44,323 nt of DNA, taken from contig CALGUG010000049.1 in NCBI GenBank assembly GCA_937902315.1, positions 1-44,323 on the forward strand, in the 5' to 3' direction. This DNA comes from an uncultured Chloroflexales bacterium. Lineage in GTDB: Bacteria; Chloroflexota; Chloroflexia; Chloroflexales; Chloroflexaceae. Positions 1-7,053 of this stretch are shown here, piece by piece. The translations under genes were made by a program, and so were the position numbers. The notes below the pieces were generated by a model, which saw only the letters and a list, made by a program, of their open reading frames with translations, made no database searches and was not told the DNA's origin. Position 1 is the first letter of the stretch. Each line of letters opens with the position of its first letter.

Positions 1-87
1 GGGGGGTGAGGGCAGATAACGCTGACCGTATGTCGATTTGTGGCTAATGTACAGCACGCGGGAGAAGGGCAGGGGATGAGGGCCTGT
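1..87 (+). repeat. R3 repeat, truncated by window edge
   Basis: A GC-rich stretch runs from a G-run through a unit ending in GTACAGC at 55, then GCGGGAGAAGGGCAGGGGATG. Positions 13-55 are the exact reverse complement of 44281-44323 at the other end of the window, and similar units occur near 10.9 and 29.9 kb. The window therefore begins inside a dispersed repeat. Confidence 0.85.
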
Positions 88-91
88 AGCG

Positions 92-1138
92 TTAGTAGAG
101 CGTTTGGGTGTTAAGCAGATTGCGCAGAGGCTGACCGTTCAAAAAGCGCTGAAGGTTATCACAGAAAAGGTCGGTCAGGCGGCTATTTTCGCGGTCGCTG
201 GTGCTGGCCGAATGTGGGCTGACCAAAACATTCGGCATGCGCCAGAGCGGGCTATCGCTGGGCAGCGGCTCGGTCGCGAAGACATCGAGGGCGGCGCCAG
301 CCAGGTGGCCACTCTGCAAAGCCTCGATCAGCGCTGCCTCGTCGATGATGGCGCCGCGCCCGATATTGATCAGCACCGCGCCTTTGGGCAGTAGTGCCAG
401 CTCGCGCGCCCCAATCATTTGCTCGGTCTCGTCGGTGTGGGGCGTGATGATGATCAGGAATTCACTCTGGGGCAGCAGCTCGTCTAGCTTGTCGGGCGTG
501 TAGAGCGCTTCGCAGAACAGGCTGCTCGCTTCGATGCCTTCGACAGTGCGCTTAACGCCCAGCACACGCATATCGAGCGCGGCGCTCACCCGCGCAACTT
601 GGCGCCCGATTCGCCCTAAACCGAGGATGGTGACGGTGCGCCCCGCCAGATCGCTAGCGGCGAAGCGTTCCCAGCGCGCCTCGCTCTGCAGCGCTTGCAT
701 CTGCCAGAGGTTGCGCGAAAACATCATCATTGCCATAGCGCAGAACTCTGCCAGCGGATAGCAGTGTGTTCCGCTTGCGGTGCAGTACTGCACATGCGGC
801 ATGCGTTCGGGGTAGCCCAAGCTGCGCACCATTTGGCCGATTCCAGCGCTGGTGGCCTGCACCCAACGTAGCTTGGGGGCCAGCTCGGGCAGGGCCTCGC
901 GGTTAGTGTGGTCGAAATCGAACAGAATGTCAGCTTGGGCCAGCAAGGAGCGCCAGCGCGCCTCATCCTCCGGGCTGCGCACAAAGCCGATGCCGCTAGT
1001 GTGGTCGGCGGGGTAGCGCGGCGGGGCCAGTAGATCGGGCTCGTAGATCACCTTGATGCGATCGCTAACGGCTCGAATGCGCTCAACATATTCGGCTTCC
1101 AGATAGGAAGCGATCAAAACGGTATAGCTAGAGGTCAT
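92..1138 (-). CDS. NAD-dependent D-2-hydroxyacid dehydrogenase
   Basis: This is an NAD(P)-dependent oxidoreductase that interconverts a 2-oxo acid and a D-2-hydroxy acid in the cytoplasm; the substrate cannot be told from sequence. The protein has the usual two-part layout, with the nucleotide-binding motif GLGRIG at residues ~173-178. The family catalytic residues are visible: Arg ~261 (NIGRGA), Glu ~290 (ATEP) and His ~309 (SPHSA). Length (348 aa) is slightly above the usual 310-340. The reading frame stays open to 1165, but the ATG at 1138 starts the conserved beta strand and is preferred; no strong ribosome site separates the two. A terminator-like hairpin lies upstream at 1220-1258, so the gene is probably transcribed separately from the cupin/YwiC operon. 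Confidence 0.88.
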   Translation of the reverse strand: MTSSYTVLIASYLEAEYVERIRAVSDRIKVIYEPDLLAPPRYPADHTSGIGFVRSPEDEARWRSLLAQADILFDFDHTNREALPELAPKLRWVQATSAGIGQMVRSLGYPERMPHVQYCTASGTHCYPLAEFCAMAMMMFSRNLWQMQALQSEARWERFAASDLAGRTVTILGLGRIGRQVARVSAALDMRVLGVKRTVEGIEASSLFCEALYTPDKLDELLPQSEFLIIITPHTDETEQMIGARELALLPKGAVLINIGRGAIIDEAALIEALQSGHLAGAALDVFATEPLPSDSPLWRMPNVLVSPHSASTSDRENSRLTDLFCDNLQRFLNGQPLRNLLNTQTLY

Positions 1139-1219
1139 AGATCGGTTTCTTTCTGTAATAGGCATCGCAATGATGTGGTCCTATTGTACTCCGATCCGTG
1201 AGCAGCTTTGACGCAAAGC

Positions 1220-1258
1220 AAAAGCTGCTCTGTAAGTTTTCTACAAAGCAGCTTTTTT
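1220..1258. terminator. Hairpin terminator between minus-strand genes
   Basis: AAAAGCTGCT...TGTA pairs with TACA...AGCAGCTTTT around a 7-nt loop. T-runs flank the stem, so it could stop transcription on either strand. It sits 3' of the YwiC-like gene. Confidence 0.65.
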
Positions 1259-1314
1259 GGATAAAGCGCGATCGTTGTGAATGATTAAGACGCTACTCTA
1301 GCTCGCTAACGTCT

Positions 1315-2100
1315 TTACAAACCCACTTCCGCGAAGCGTAGCAGCACAACTGTGGTCAAACTGAAAGCCAACTCTTGCATACCGACGATCGGGGTGCGGG
1401 TCGCCAAACTGTGCTCAAGTAGGCCGATAAAGCTGCGCAGCGTCAACAAGCCGAAGAGCGCGATTGGCAGCCAATTGCTGAGCTGGGCCAGCCAGAACAG
1501 CACGGCGATCAGCAAGCAGGCCAGATGCACCACATAGACCGGCCAGCGTTGGGCAGCTTGGCCGCGCGCCAGCGTAAGGCGAGTGGTGACATAGTGCAGG
1601 GCGCTGGCGGCTTGCAGCACTAGCAGCAAGCAGAGCAGGAGCGCGACTGAGAGTGTTTTGCCGCCCAGCAGAGCCAGCATTGCCGTGAGTGTTGCCATCG
1701 CGCTGGCCCCACAGATCTCGGCCAGCAAGGTACGGCTCTGTTGGCGGGCATCGTAATAGAGCTGCACCACAGCCAGCGGTGCCGCCACCAGAAAGGGCTG
1801 CCAAAAGGCCTGCTGGGCTCTGAGACAGGCTGCTACGAACGCGATCAGCGTGGCGCCGCCATAGAGCGCTACAAAACGTTCGGCCCATTGAGTGCGCGGG
1901 TAACGTTTGCCACGCCGACGGTCGCTGAGCGCTAACTTAAGCGGCTGACGCAGCAGAAAGGCGCCCAGCGCCGCCAGACTCAGCCAGAATCCCGCCAGAC
2001 TGGGCGCGATCCACAGGCCGAGCAGAATCGGTGAGAACAGAAAACTCCAGCCGCCGTGTTCAACCGGCAGGGCGATCGGCCGTAGACGAACGTTTTGCAT
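1315..2100 (-). CDS. YwiC-like integral membrane protein
   Basis: This 261-aa protein is strongly hydrophobic with about eight predicted membrane segments. It opens with a PVEHGGW motif and has a cytoplasmic basic loop (SDRRRGKRYPRTQW), both typical of the YwiC-like family (named after Bacillus subtilis YwiC). The molecular function of that family is not established. It is the last gene of a minus-strand operon: its ATG lies 8 bp after the stop of the cupin gene, which implies co-transcription and possibly coupled translation. A strong hairpin follows at 1220-1258. Assignment to the family is by motif and hydropathy only. Confidence 0.8.
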   Translation of the reverse strand: MQNVRLRPIALPVEHGGWSFLFSPILLGLWIAPSLAGFWLSLAALGAFLLRQPLKLALSDRRRGKRYPRTQWAERFVALYGGATLIAFVAACLRAQQAFWQPFLVAAPLAVVQLYYDARQQSRTLLAEICGASAMATLTAMLALLGGKTLSVALLLCLLLVLQAASALHYVTTRLTLARGQAAQRWPVYVVHLACLLIAVLFWLAQLSNWLPIALFGLLTLRSFIGLLEHSLATRTPIVGMQELAFSLTTVVLLRFAEVGL

Positions 2101-2108
2101 AGCTCAAC

Positions 2109-2417
2109 TTATCTCACCAGGGTGAGCAGCATCACCAAAGGCGTTTTGGCATAGACGCTGTGAGGCTGTTTGGCATCGAGATGCAGCCAAGCGTTCGGCT
2201 CTGCATCGATCACCTCTTCGCCAACCGTCAGCCGCGCTTCGCCGCTGATGATCTGAATAATGATCGGCACTGCGGCGGTGTGCTCCGACAGCTCTTGGCC
2301 TTGGCTGAAGCCGAATAACACTGCCGTGACTTGTTCGTCTTTGTAGATATTGCGGCTGATGATACCATCGTCAGGGATCTCTTGGGTTGTGACGAGGTTT
2401 GCGATATAGCTTTGCAT
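2109..2417 (-). CDS. Small cupin-domain protein
   Basis: At 102 aa this is a single beta-barrel cupin. The middle carries a histidine and glutamate-rich sequence (SEHTAAVP...GEARLTVGEEVIDAEPNAW) and a second-motif LHLDAKQPHSV, which fit the two cupin metal-binding motifs. The ligand and reaction cannot be inferred; such small cupins are often sensors or simple dioxygenase-like proteins. A good ribosome site (AAGGAAAG) precedes the ATG. It sits between a methyltransferase remnant (10 bp upstream) and the YwiC-like gene (8 bp downstream), so the three form one transcription unit. Confidence 0.85.
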   Translation of the reverse strand: MQSYIANLVTTQEIPDDGIISRNIYKDEQVTAVLFGFSQGQELSEHTAAVPIIIQIISGEARLTVGEEVIDAEPNAWLHLDAKQPHSVYAKTPLVMLLTLVR

Positions 2418-2427
2418 ACTACTTTCC

Positions 2428-2694
2428 TTACGCTTGGTTTTGAGCCTCTGTGGGCTTATAGGCCACCATAGTCAGGCCGCGCAGATGTTCGCTGTGGGTT
2501 TTGCACATGGCGCGCATATTCAAGACGTAGCGGCGAATATCGGGCTTGCGTATCAGGTTAAAGACGATGCGAGCGACGCCAAACAGCCCTTCATCTTCGA
2601 TCATACGCTTTGGCTCGACCAGTTGATCATCCGACCTCATTTTGAGTAATTCTAACATGCGGCGGGTCATTTCCAAACCGCCAGGGCGCACCAC
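2428..2694 (-). pseudogene. SAM-dependent methyltransferase remnant with internal deletion
   Basis: An open frame of 88 codons starts at a GTG. The first ~25 residues (RPGGLEMTRRMLELLKMRSD then DQLVE) look like the segment that leads into the SAM-binding GxGxG loop of class I methyltransferases. The next residues (PKRMIEDEGLFGVARIVFNL...) look like the extreme C-terminus of the same family. The SAM-binding core that should separate them, roughly 150 residues, is absent, and the join is in frame. Homology also continues upstream of the GTG in frame (AQVGKRVVRPGG) until repeat R1 copy A begins at ~2714, so the 5' end is lost too. It is the first member of the cupin/YwiC operon. It could be expressed as a mini-protein but cannot bind SAM in the usual way. 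Confidence 0.65.
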
Positions 2695-2713
2695 ACGCTT
2701 GCCGACTTGTGCG

Positions 2714-2775
2714 AGGCGGAAAGGTCTTTACCTACAAAAAAGTCTTCTGGCGCGTCCGCCTACGGCTATCAAATC
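2714..2775 (+). repeat. R1 copy A
   Basis: The 18-bp core CGCGTCCGCCTACGGCTA lies at 2751-2768, preceded by GGCGG..AGGTCTT at ~2716. The GGCGG end abuts the broken 5' end of the methyltransferase remnant. An inverted copy (B) lies 150 bp away; between them is an ATTTCGCAGCTTCGCTGCGA segment also seen near 37550. Confidence 0.85.
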
Positions 2776-2916
2776 GCTTTGCCCACCATACAGCGCATTA
2801 TTTCGCAGCTTCGCTGCGACTGCTTCGTGCGCGCACAAAGCAGCTTCTTATTTCGTTTTCAGGCGAGCGCTTCGTCGCAGGCAGTTAGCAGCCTCCTTTG
2901 ATGGGTGGGATGTTTG

Positions 2917-2972
2917 TAGCCGAAGGCGGACGCGGTCGGGACCGAATGGACAAGACTGCCCTTGCCGCCAGA
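2917..2972 (-). repeat. R1 copy B (core variant)
   Basis: TAGCCGAAGGCGGACGCG at 2917-2934 differs from the R1 core at one base, the only imperfect core in the window. The GACCGAATGG and CTTGCCGCCAG parts follow. It lies downstream of the esterase gene's 3' end and its terminator. Confidence 0.85.
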
Positions 2973-3013
2973 GCGCTGAAATGAACAAGCTGATGTGCTG
3001 TGAGATGTAGAAA

Positions 3014-3046
3014 GGCCAGCCCGTCCGAATGGTGGGCTGGCCTAGT
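3014..3046 (-). terminator. Terminator of the esterase gene
   Basis: GGCCAGCCC (3014-3022) pairs with GGGCTGGCC (3034-3042). Read on the minus strand, the stem is followed by TTTC, 22 bp past the stop codon. Confidence 0.75.
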
Positions 3047-3063
3047 TTGCTGCTGAAGCGGTT

Positions 3064-4032
3064 TTAGATGCGCTCGCTGATAAAGCGGATCTTTTCGACC
3101 GTGTGGACGTTTTGGCCGCCTTCGTGCTGGTTGTAGGGATAGATACGGATATCGCGCTCGCCAGCGTAATTGTTGTAGGCCGCGAAGACAGTCGAAGGAG
3201 GACAGATCATGTCCATCAGGGCGACCGAGAAGAGCGCCGGGGCGTTGGCGCGTGCGCCCAAGTTCACGCCATCGAAGTACGAGAGCGTGGTGAAGACCTG
3301 TTCGATCTTGTCGCGGTGGCGCTGGCAGAAGCGCGTGATTTCGTTGTAGGGCGCGCTATCGACGATCTCGGTGGCGCGGCGATAGTGGCAGAGGAAGGGC
3401 ACATCGGGAGCGACCGCCTTGAGATCCTTCACCAAGCCCGAAACGGCGATCGTGATGCCGCCACCTTGGCTGCCACCCGTGGCTGCGATGCGGCTGGCAT
3501 CGACGGCGGGGTGCGAGCGAGCGGCTTCTATAGCACGTACCGCATCGCTGAAGACGCGGCGGTAGTAGTAGTGCTTGGGATCGAGAATGCCCTGCGTCAT
3601 CGAGCCGGGGATGGCCGGATTGCCACCTTCGCTGTAGAGATCGGGCGTGTCGCCTTGGGCCCACGAGCTACCTTGGCCGCGTGTATCCATCAAAAAGTGG
3701 GCGTAGCCCACGCTCGGCCAGAGCGTCCAATCGATCGGCAGGCCGCGCCCGCCGCCGTAACCCAAGTACTCGACGACGCAGGGCAGGGGGCCGCTGCGCT
3801 GCTTTGGCAGGCTGAGCCAAGCTTTGATCGGCTGGCCGCCGAAGCCATTGAAGGTCACATCGTAGCTTTCCACGTTGCGCAGACCGTAATCAACGGCTTC
3901 GAAGCGAACATCGAGCGAAAAACTGCGGGTTTCGGCTAACGTATCGCTCCAGAACTGATCGAAGTCGGGTTGTTCGGTCGATGGCGGACGGTAGTTTTGA
4001 AGTTGTTCTAAGGGAAGATCAAACAAAGGCAT
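3064..4032 (-). CDS. Acetyl xylan esterase / cephalosporin-C deacetylase family
   Basis: This is a serine carbohydrate esterase of the AXE1 (CE7) family, which removes acetyl groups from xylo-oligosaccharides and from cephalosporin C. The 322-aa length matches the family. Visible signatures are the N-terminal FDLPLEQLQNYRP and FDQFW segment, a conserved YGGGRG..W loop, DTRGQGSS, the nucleophile motif GGSQGGG, the acid region DMICPP, and the C-terminal NQHEGG histidine. The frame is open to 4074, but the ATG at 4032 is chosen because a strong ribosome site (AGAGGAG) lies 6 nt upstream and the family N-terminus starts there. No signal peptide is seen, so it acts in the cytoplasm on imported oligosaccharides. 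It is monocistronic with its own terminator. Confidence 0.9.
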   Translation of the reverse strand: MPLFDLPLEQLQNYRPPSTEQPDFDQFWSDTLAETRSFSLDVRFEAVDYGLRNVESYDVTFNGFGGQPIKAWLSLPKQRSGPLPCVVEYLGYGGGRGLPIDWTLWPSVGYAHFLMDTRGQGSSWAQGDTPDLYSEGGNPAIPGSMTQGILDPKHYYYRRVFSDAVRAIEAARSHPAVDASRIAATGGSQGGGITIAVSGLVKDLKAVAPDVPFLCHYRRATEIVDSAPYNEITRFCQRHRDKIEQVFTTLSYFDGVNLGARANAPALFSVALMDMICPPSTVFAAYNNYAGERDIRIYPYNQHEGGQNVHTVEKIRFISERI

Positions 4033-4104
4033 TGGATACTCCTCTGTAGTGTGCTCTAACGACTTTGCCAGCACGCACCAATCATAGCACCGAATCTATC
4101 TGCC

Positions 4105-5391
4105 TTATGCAGAAGCGCTTTGGCTTGCTTGCTCTGTTGCTTGCTCCTGTCGGCGAACATCGGGCACCCACCACTGCAATAGCGCCAGCGCGATCGCTCC
4201 TATCACTGCGCTGAACAGGAAGAGCATATTGTAGCCACCTCGGCTGGCCAGTGCGCCCAACAGCAGCGGCCCAAAAAAGCCGACCGGTGCCAGAGCAGTG
4301 TTGGCCAGACCGATATAGGTCGGGCGCTGATCATCTGTGCTAAAGGTCATCACCAAGGTATAGCCCGAAAGCTGATAGCCCGAGGTCGCGATACCGATCA
4401 AGACATAAGCGCCGATCAGCCATTCAGGGCTGGGCGCTAGCACCGATGCAACGAGCGCTAAGACGCCGATCAGGTTTGCCAGCTTCAAGACCTGTTTGTG
4501 TCCCCAGCGATCGGCCAAGGTGCCCATAACAACATCGCTCAACGCTTGCGAAGCCAGTTGGGCCGCCAAATAGGTGCCCAACCAGAGGCTAATGTCAAAG
4601 CGTAGCATAGATCCTGCTGTAACAAAACTGTGTCCTAAAAAGGATAAAGACAAAGCCGTTCGCGTGATCAAATAGTTGCGGAAACCTTTGTCTTTTTTTA
4701 AAAGCGGCGGCAAACTGCGCAAATAGGGCATCATCGGCTCGCGCGGCTGGGTTGGCTGGGCTGGTTCGACCGTTGCGGCTAGACCCGAAAACGAGATCGT
4801 CAAACCGACAAAACAGAGCAGACTCAGCAGGCCGACATTGTTGGGAAAGCTCATGCTTTCGAGCACGAAGTCGGTGACTTTGGCGGAAAAGATGCCTAAA
4901 ACCGCTCCGATCGCGCTGCTTAGCCCAAAAAAGATACCCCAACGCTTGCCGGGAATCACACGAGCGATCATATCTTGCCAAGCGGTCGCGGTAAAACCTG
5001 CGAAGAAGGTGTGGATCGCATAGCCTATGAAAAAGGCGCTTAGCATAAGGCTTCCCGGCAGATCTTTCCCAAACAGCAACAACAGACCAAAGACCAGGAA
5101 GGGGATGCGCTCGATCGCGGTCATCAGCAAGACGTAGGGCTTGCGGCGCGGCAAGGTTTTGATGTAGGGCGCTGTAAAGAGTTGGGGTAAGAGCCACCCT
5201 ACCTGAGTCAGCATGGGAATCAAGCTTAACAACAGTGGATTATTGTTGATGCTGCCGACAAAGTAGGGTAAGACGGTGTAGCGCGACACCATGTTTATGC
5301 CGAAGGCAAAGAACGACACATCGATAAGGTTGGCGAAGAAATTCCGGCGGGCGGCGCGCGATAACACCATCTCTGGCGTTTCAGATTGCAT
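4105..5391 (-). CDS. Major facilitator superfamily transporter
   Basis: A 428-aa polytopic membrane protein with about twelve hydrophobic segments in two halves. A loop between segments 2 and 3 (APYIKTLPRRKPYVL) and the equivalent loop of the second half (LADRWGHKQVLKL) match the MFS signature DRxGRR position. It presumably exports or imports a small solute; no substrate can be named. The ATG at 5391 has a good ribosome site (GGAG 8 nt upstream). It is divergent from the lipoprotein gene, with an 8-bp inverted repeat in the shared spacer. A drug or nutrient efflux role is possible but unproven. Confidence 0.85.
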   Translation of the reverse strand: MQSETPEMVLSRAARRNFFANLIDVSFFAFGINMVSRYTVLPYFVGSINNNPLLLSLIPMLTQVGWLLPQLFTAPYIKTLPRRKPYVLLMTAIERIPFLVFGLLLLFGKDLPGSLMLSAFFIGYAIHTFFAGFTATAWQDMIARVIPGKRWGIFFGLSSAIGAVLGIFSAKVTDFVLESMSFPNNVGLLSLLCFVGLTISFSGLAATVEPAQPTQPREPMMPYLRSLPPLLKKDKGFRNYLITRTALSLSFLGHSFVTAGSMLRFDISLWLGTYLAAQLASQALSDVVMGTLADRWGHKQVLKLANLIGVLALVASVLAPSPEWLIGAYVLIGIATSGYQLSGYTLVMTFSTDDQRPTYIGLANTALAPVGFFGPLLLGALASRGGYNMLFLFSAVIGAIALALLQWWVPDVRRQEQATEQASQSASA

Positions 5392-5494
5392 AAATTGTTC
5401 TCCAATGTGGCTTGCCAGTAAATGCTATGAGATGTCTCTATTGAATTCAATCCACTCGTGATTCGCCTAGTGTACATCAGCTCATCAGGGTGTC

Positions 5495-5517
5495 AATTAT
5501 TAGTTGAGGTAATAATT
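5495..5517. promoter_or_regulatory. Operator-like inverted repeat
   Basis: AATTATTA and TAATAATT form a perfect 8-bp inverted repeat around the 7-nt spacer gttgagg. It lies in the divergent spacer between the MFS gene and the lipoprotein gene, where a dimeric repressor could act on both. Confidence 0.45.
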
Positions 5518-5681
5518 TGACGTTGGTCTATGAGAAAAGGAGGAGATTGAATGGGTCAAAAGGTGTAGTGCAATCTTCGACATGATGGCTCATGATGAAA
5601 CGATACAACATGCGGCTCGCTTTAGCTCAAGCAAAACTTGAGAGAGACCGCCTGTTTACAAGTAAAATTAAGGAGAAGACG

Positions 5682-6242
5682 ATGCGACCTATTCGACTTT
5701 TCGCTCTCTTGCTCGCGCTCTCGTTCACACTGGCTGCTTGTAGCAGCGCCCCCACCTCCACCTCCGATGCTCCCACCAATGCTACCGCTTTCACCAACGA
5801 CACAACCGATGCCACTCAGCCTACCAGTGAGGCTTCGATCGATAGCGCTCCTAGCACGGGCGATGTGATGAGTACTGAACAGACCAGTGGCGGTTTGCCG
5901 CTCTATGCCGGCGCGACCGCACTTGAAGATAACGCTGTTATAAACAGCATGATCAACAGCATGAAGGAACAGTTGGCTCAGCAGCAGACCGACGCGACTG
6001 TGTATGTCGATGCCTATGGCCTAGCTGGCGATGCCGACTTCGCTTCGATCAAGGAATTTTACGATAGCTATCTGACGGGCGAAGGCTGGACCGAGCTAAG
6101 TGAAGCTGCTCAGATTCAGCAGGGTGTTGAGACAGCTGGTTGGTCGAAAGACGATAATACCGCTGTTGTAGTGATGGTTATGCCCGATCCGATGAATTCG
6201 GCCAACCGAGTTCTGGTCATCTCGCACGCCGAACAGCAGTAA
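5682..6242 (+). CDS. Secreted lipoprotein, unknown function
   Basis: The precursor is 186 aa. It has a positively charged start, a hydrophobic stretch and a lipobox ending LAAC at ~residue 20, so it should be lipidated and anchored outside the membrane. A Thr/Ser/Ala-rich linker follows to about residue 75. A compact C-terminal domain starts at GGLPLYAGAT and includes a FYDSYLTGEGW segment; small surface lipoproteins of this PLYxGA...FY...GW type are frequent in Chloroflexota, but their role is unknown. The start at 5682 is preferred over upstream in-frame ATGs because AAGGAGAAG precedes it and it gives a proper signal peptide. A strong hairpin ends the unit at 6305-6352. Confidence 0.85.
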   Translation: MRPIRLFALLLALSFTLAACSSAPTSTSDAPTNATAFTNDTTDATQPTSEASIDSAPSTGDVMSTEQTSGGLPLYAGATALEDNAVINSMINSMKEQLAQQQTDATVYVDAYGLAGDADFASIKEFYDSYLTGEGWTELSEAAQIQQGVETAGWSKDDNTAVVVMVMPDPMNSANRVLVISHAEQQ

Positions 6243-6304
6243 GGATACAGTTTGCATTCAACGCTAGCCTAAATACTAGGCAGCTGGAAGAGAGAATGTA
6301 GCTG

Positions 6305-6352
6305 TAAACGAGGGTCTATTCCGCAGTTTAAAGCAGAATAGACCCTCGTTTA
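6305..6352 (+). terminator. Terminator of the lipoprotein gene
   Basis: A perfect 17-bp stem (TAAACGAGGGTCTATTC with its complement at 6336-6352) around a 14-nt loop, 62 bp past the stop. There is no long T-run after it. Confidence 0.7.
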
Positions 6353-6485
6353 GCATTCACGGGTTCAGATCGAGCACACAGCGACAGGTAAATCCGCACA
6401 ACAACATAGAGGAGTTCCGCTCTGTTAAAGGCTTCTATTCTAAGCGGAGCGGCGTTCAATCCGAACCAATCGAGCGGATTAGCTA

Positions 6486-6779
6486 TCACCAAGTGCGCTC
6501 GTAGTTGATGCGTAGCTTGTCCATAATCGCCTTCTCAAGGTCGATATTGTTCAAGTAGGCCAACTGCAAGAGGTACAAGGCCACATCGGCCAGCTCGCCC
6601 GCCAGCTCTTGCGGATCGGCCTCCTCCTTAAACTGGTAGTGCTCCATAATCTCGGCCGCTTCGATGGCGATCGACATCGCGATGTTTTTGGGTGTTTGTT
6701 TATAGGGCGAGTCCTCGCGATACCAGCCTTTGGCCTCAACAAATGCGTTCATCGCATCGGTAAGTTCTTGAATTGTCAT
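6486..6779 (-). CDS. MazG-like nucleotide pyrophosphohydrolase
   Basis: This is a 97-aa all-alpha NTP pyrophosphatase of the MazG/RS21-C6 superfamily, which hydrolyses (d)NTPs to the monophosphate and pyrophosphate to clean the nucleotide pool. The metal-binding pattern is visible: ExxE in IEAAEIMEHY (residues ~38-47) and ExxD in ELADVALYLL (~65-74), with the lysine/arginine-rich end KLRINYERTW. Length fits the short single-domain members. AAGGA lies 9 nt before the ATG. The gene stands alone between repeats; the preferred nucleotide is unknown. Confidence 0.88.
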   Translation of the reverse strand: MTIQELTDAMNAFVEAKGWYREDSPYKQTPKNIAMSIAIEAAEIMEHYQFKEEADPQELAGELADVALYLLQLAYLNNIDLEKAIMDKLRINYERTW

Positions 6780-6847
6780 ACTATTAGTTCCTTTTTGGGC
6801 TTGTATCTAACTGCGATTCCGGTCGATTTCGAGGAGCGATTCGCTCA

Positions 6848-6910
6848 TCTGGCGGCTAGCTCTCTCGCTCCCATGCGGTCCTTGGCGCGTCCGCCTACGG
6901 CTACCAAGGT
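6848..6910 (+). repeat. R1 copy C
   Basis: TCTGGCGGCTAGCTC, then CCATGCGGTCC, then the perfect core at 6886-6903. This copy is an exception to the family polarity: its core end faces the 3' end of the gene at 7054. Confidence 0.85.
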
Positions 6911-7053
6911 CCGGCCCGCCAATGCGTGGGCTAGCTGCCTGTGCTGCGAGGCCGCTTCCCAAAACGCTAGGCCAAGCGGCTCTTGTAGTATTTTGGCAGA
7001 AAAAGCAAAAAGAGGCTACTGCTATGCGCAATAGCCTCTAGCTAGGCCTATTG

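Noticed and set aside
2750..2935. R1 copies A/B, D/E and G/H as inverted termini of composite transposons.
   Set aside because: The interiors differ between pairs and carry no transposase, and for D/E and G/H the inverted arrangement is explained by each copy following the 3' end of one of two convergent genes.
3103..3939. 278-codon frame antisense to the esterase gene, and similar long antisense frames at 12700-13731 and 19440-20366.
   Set aside because: They mirror codon bias of real genes on the other strand and carry no family motifs.
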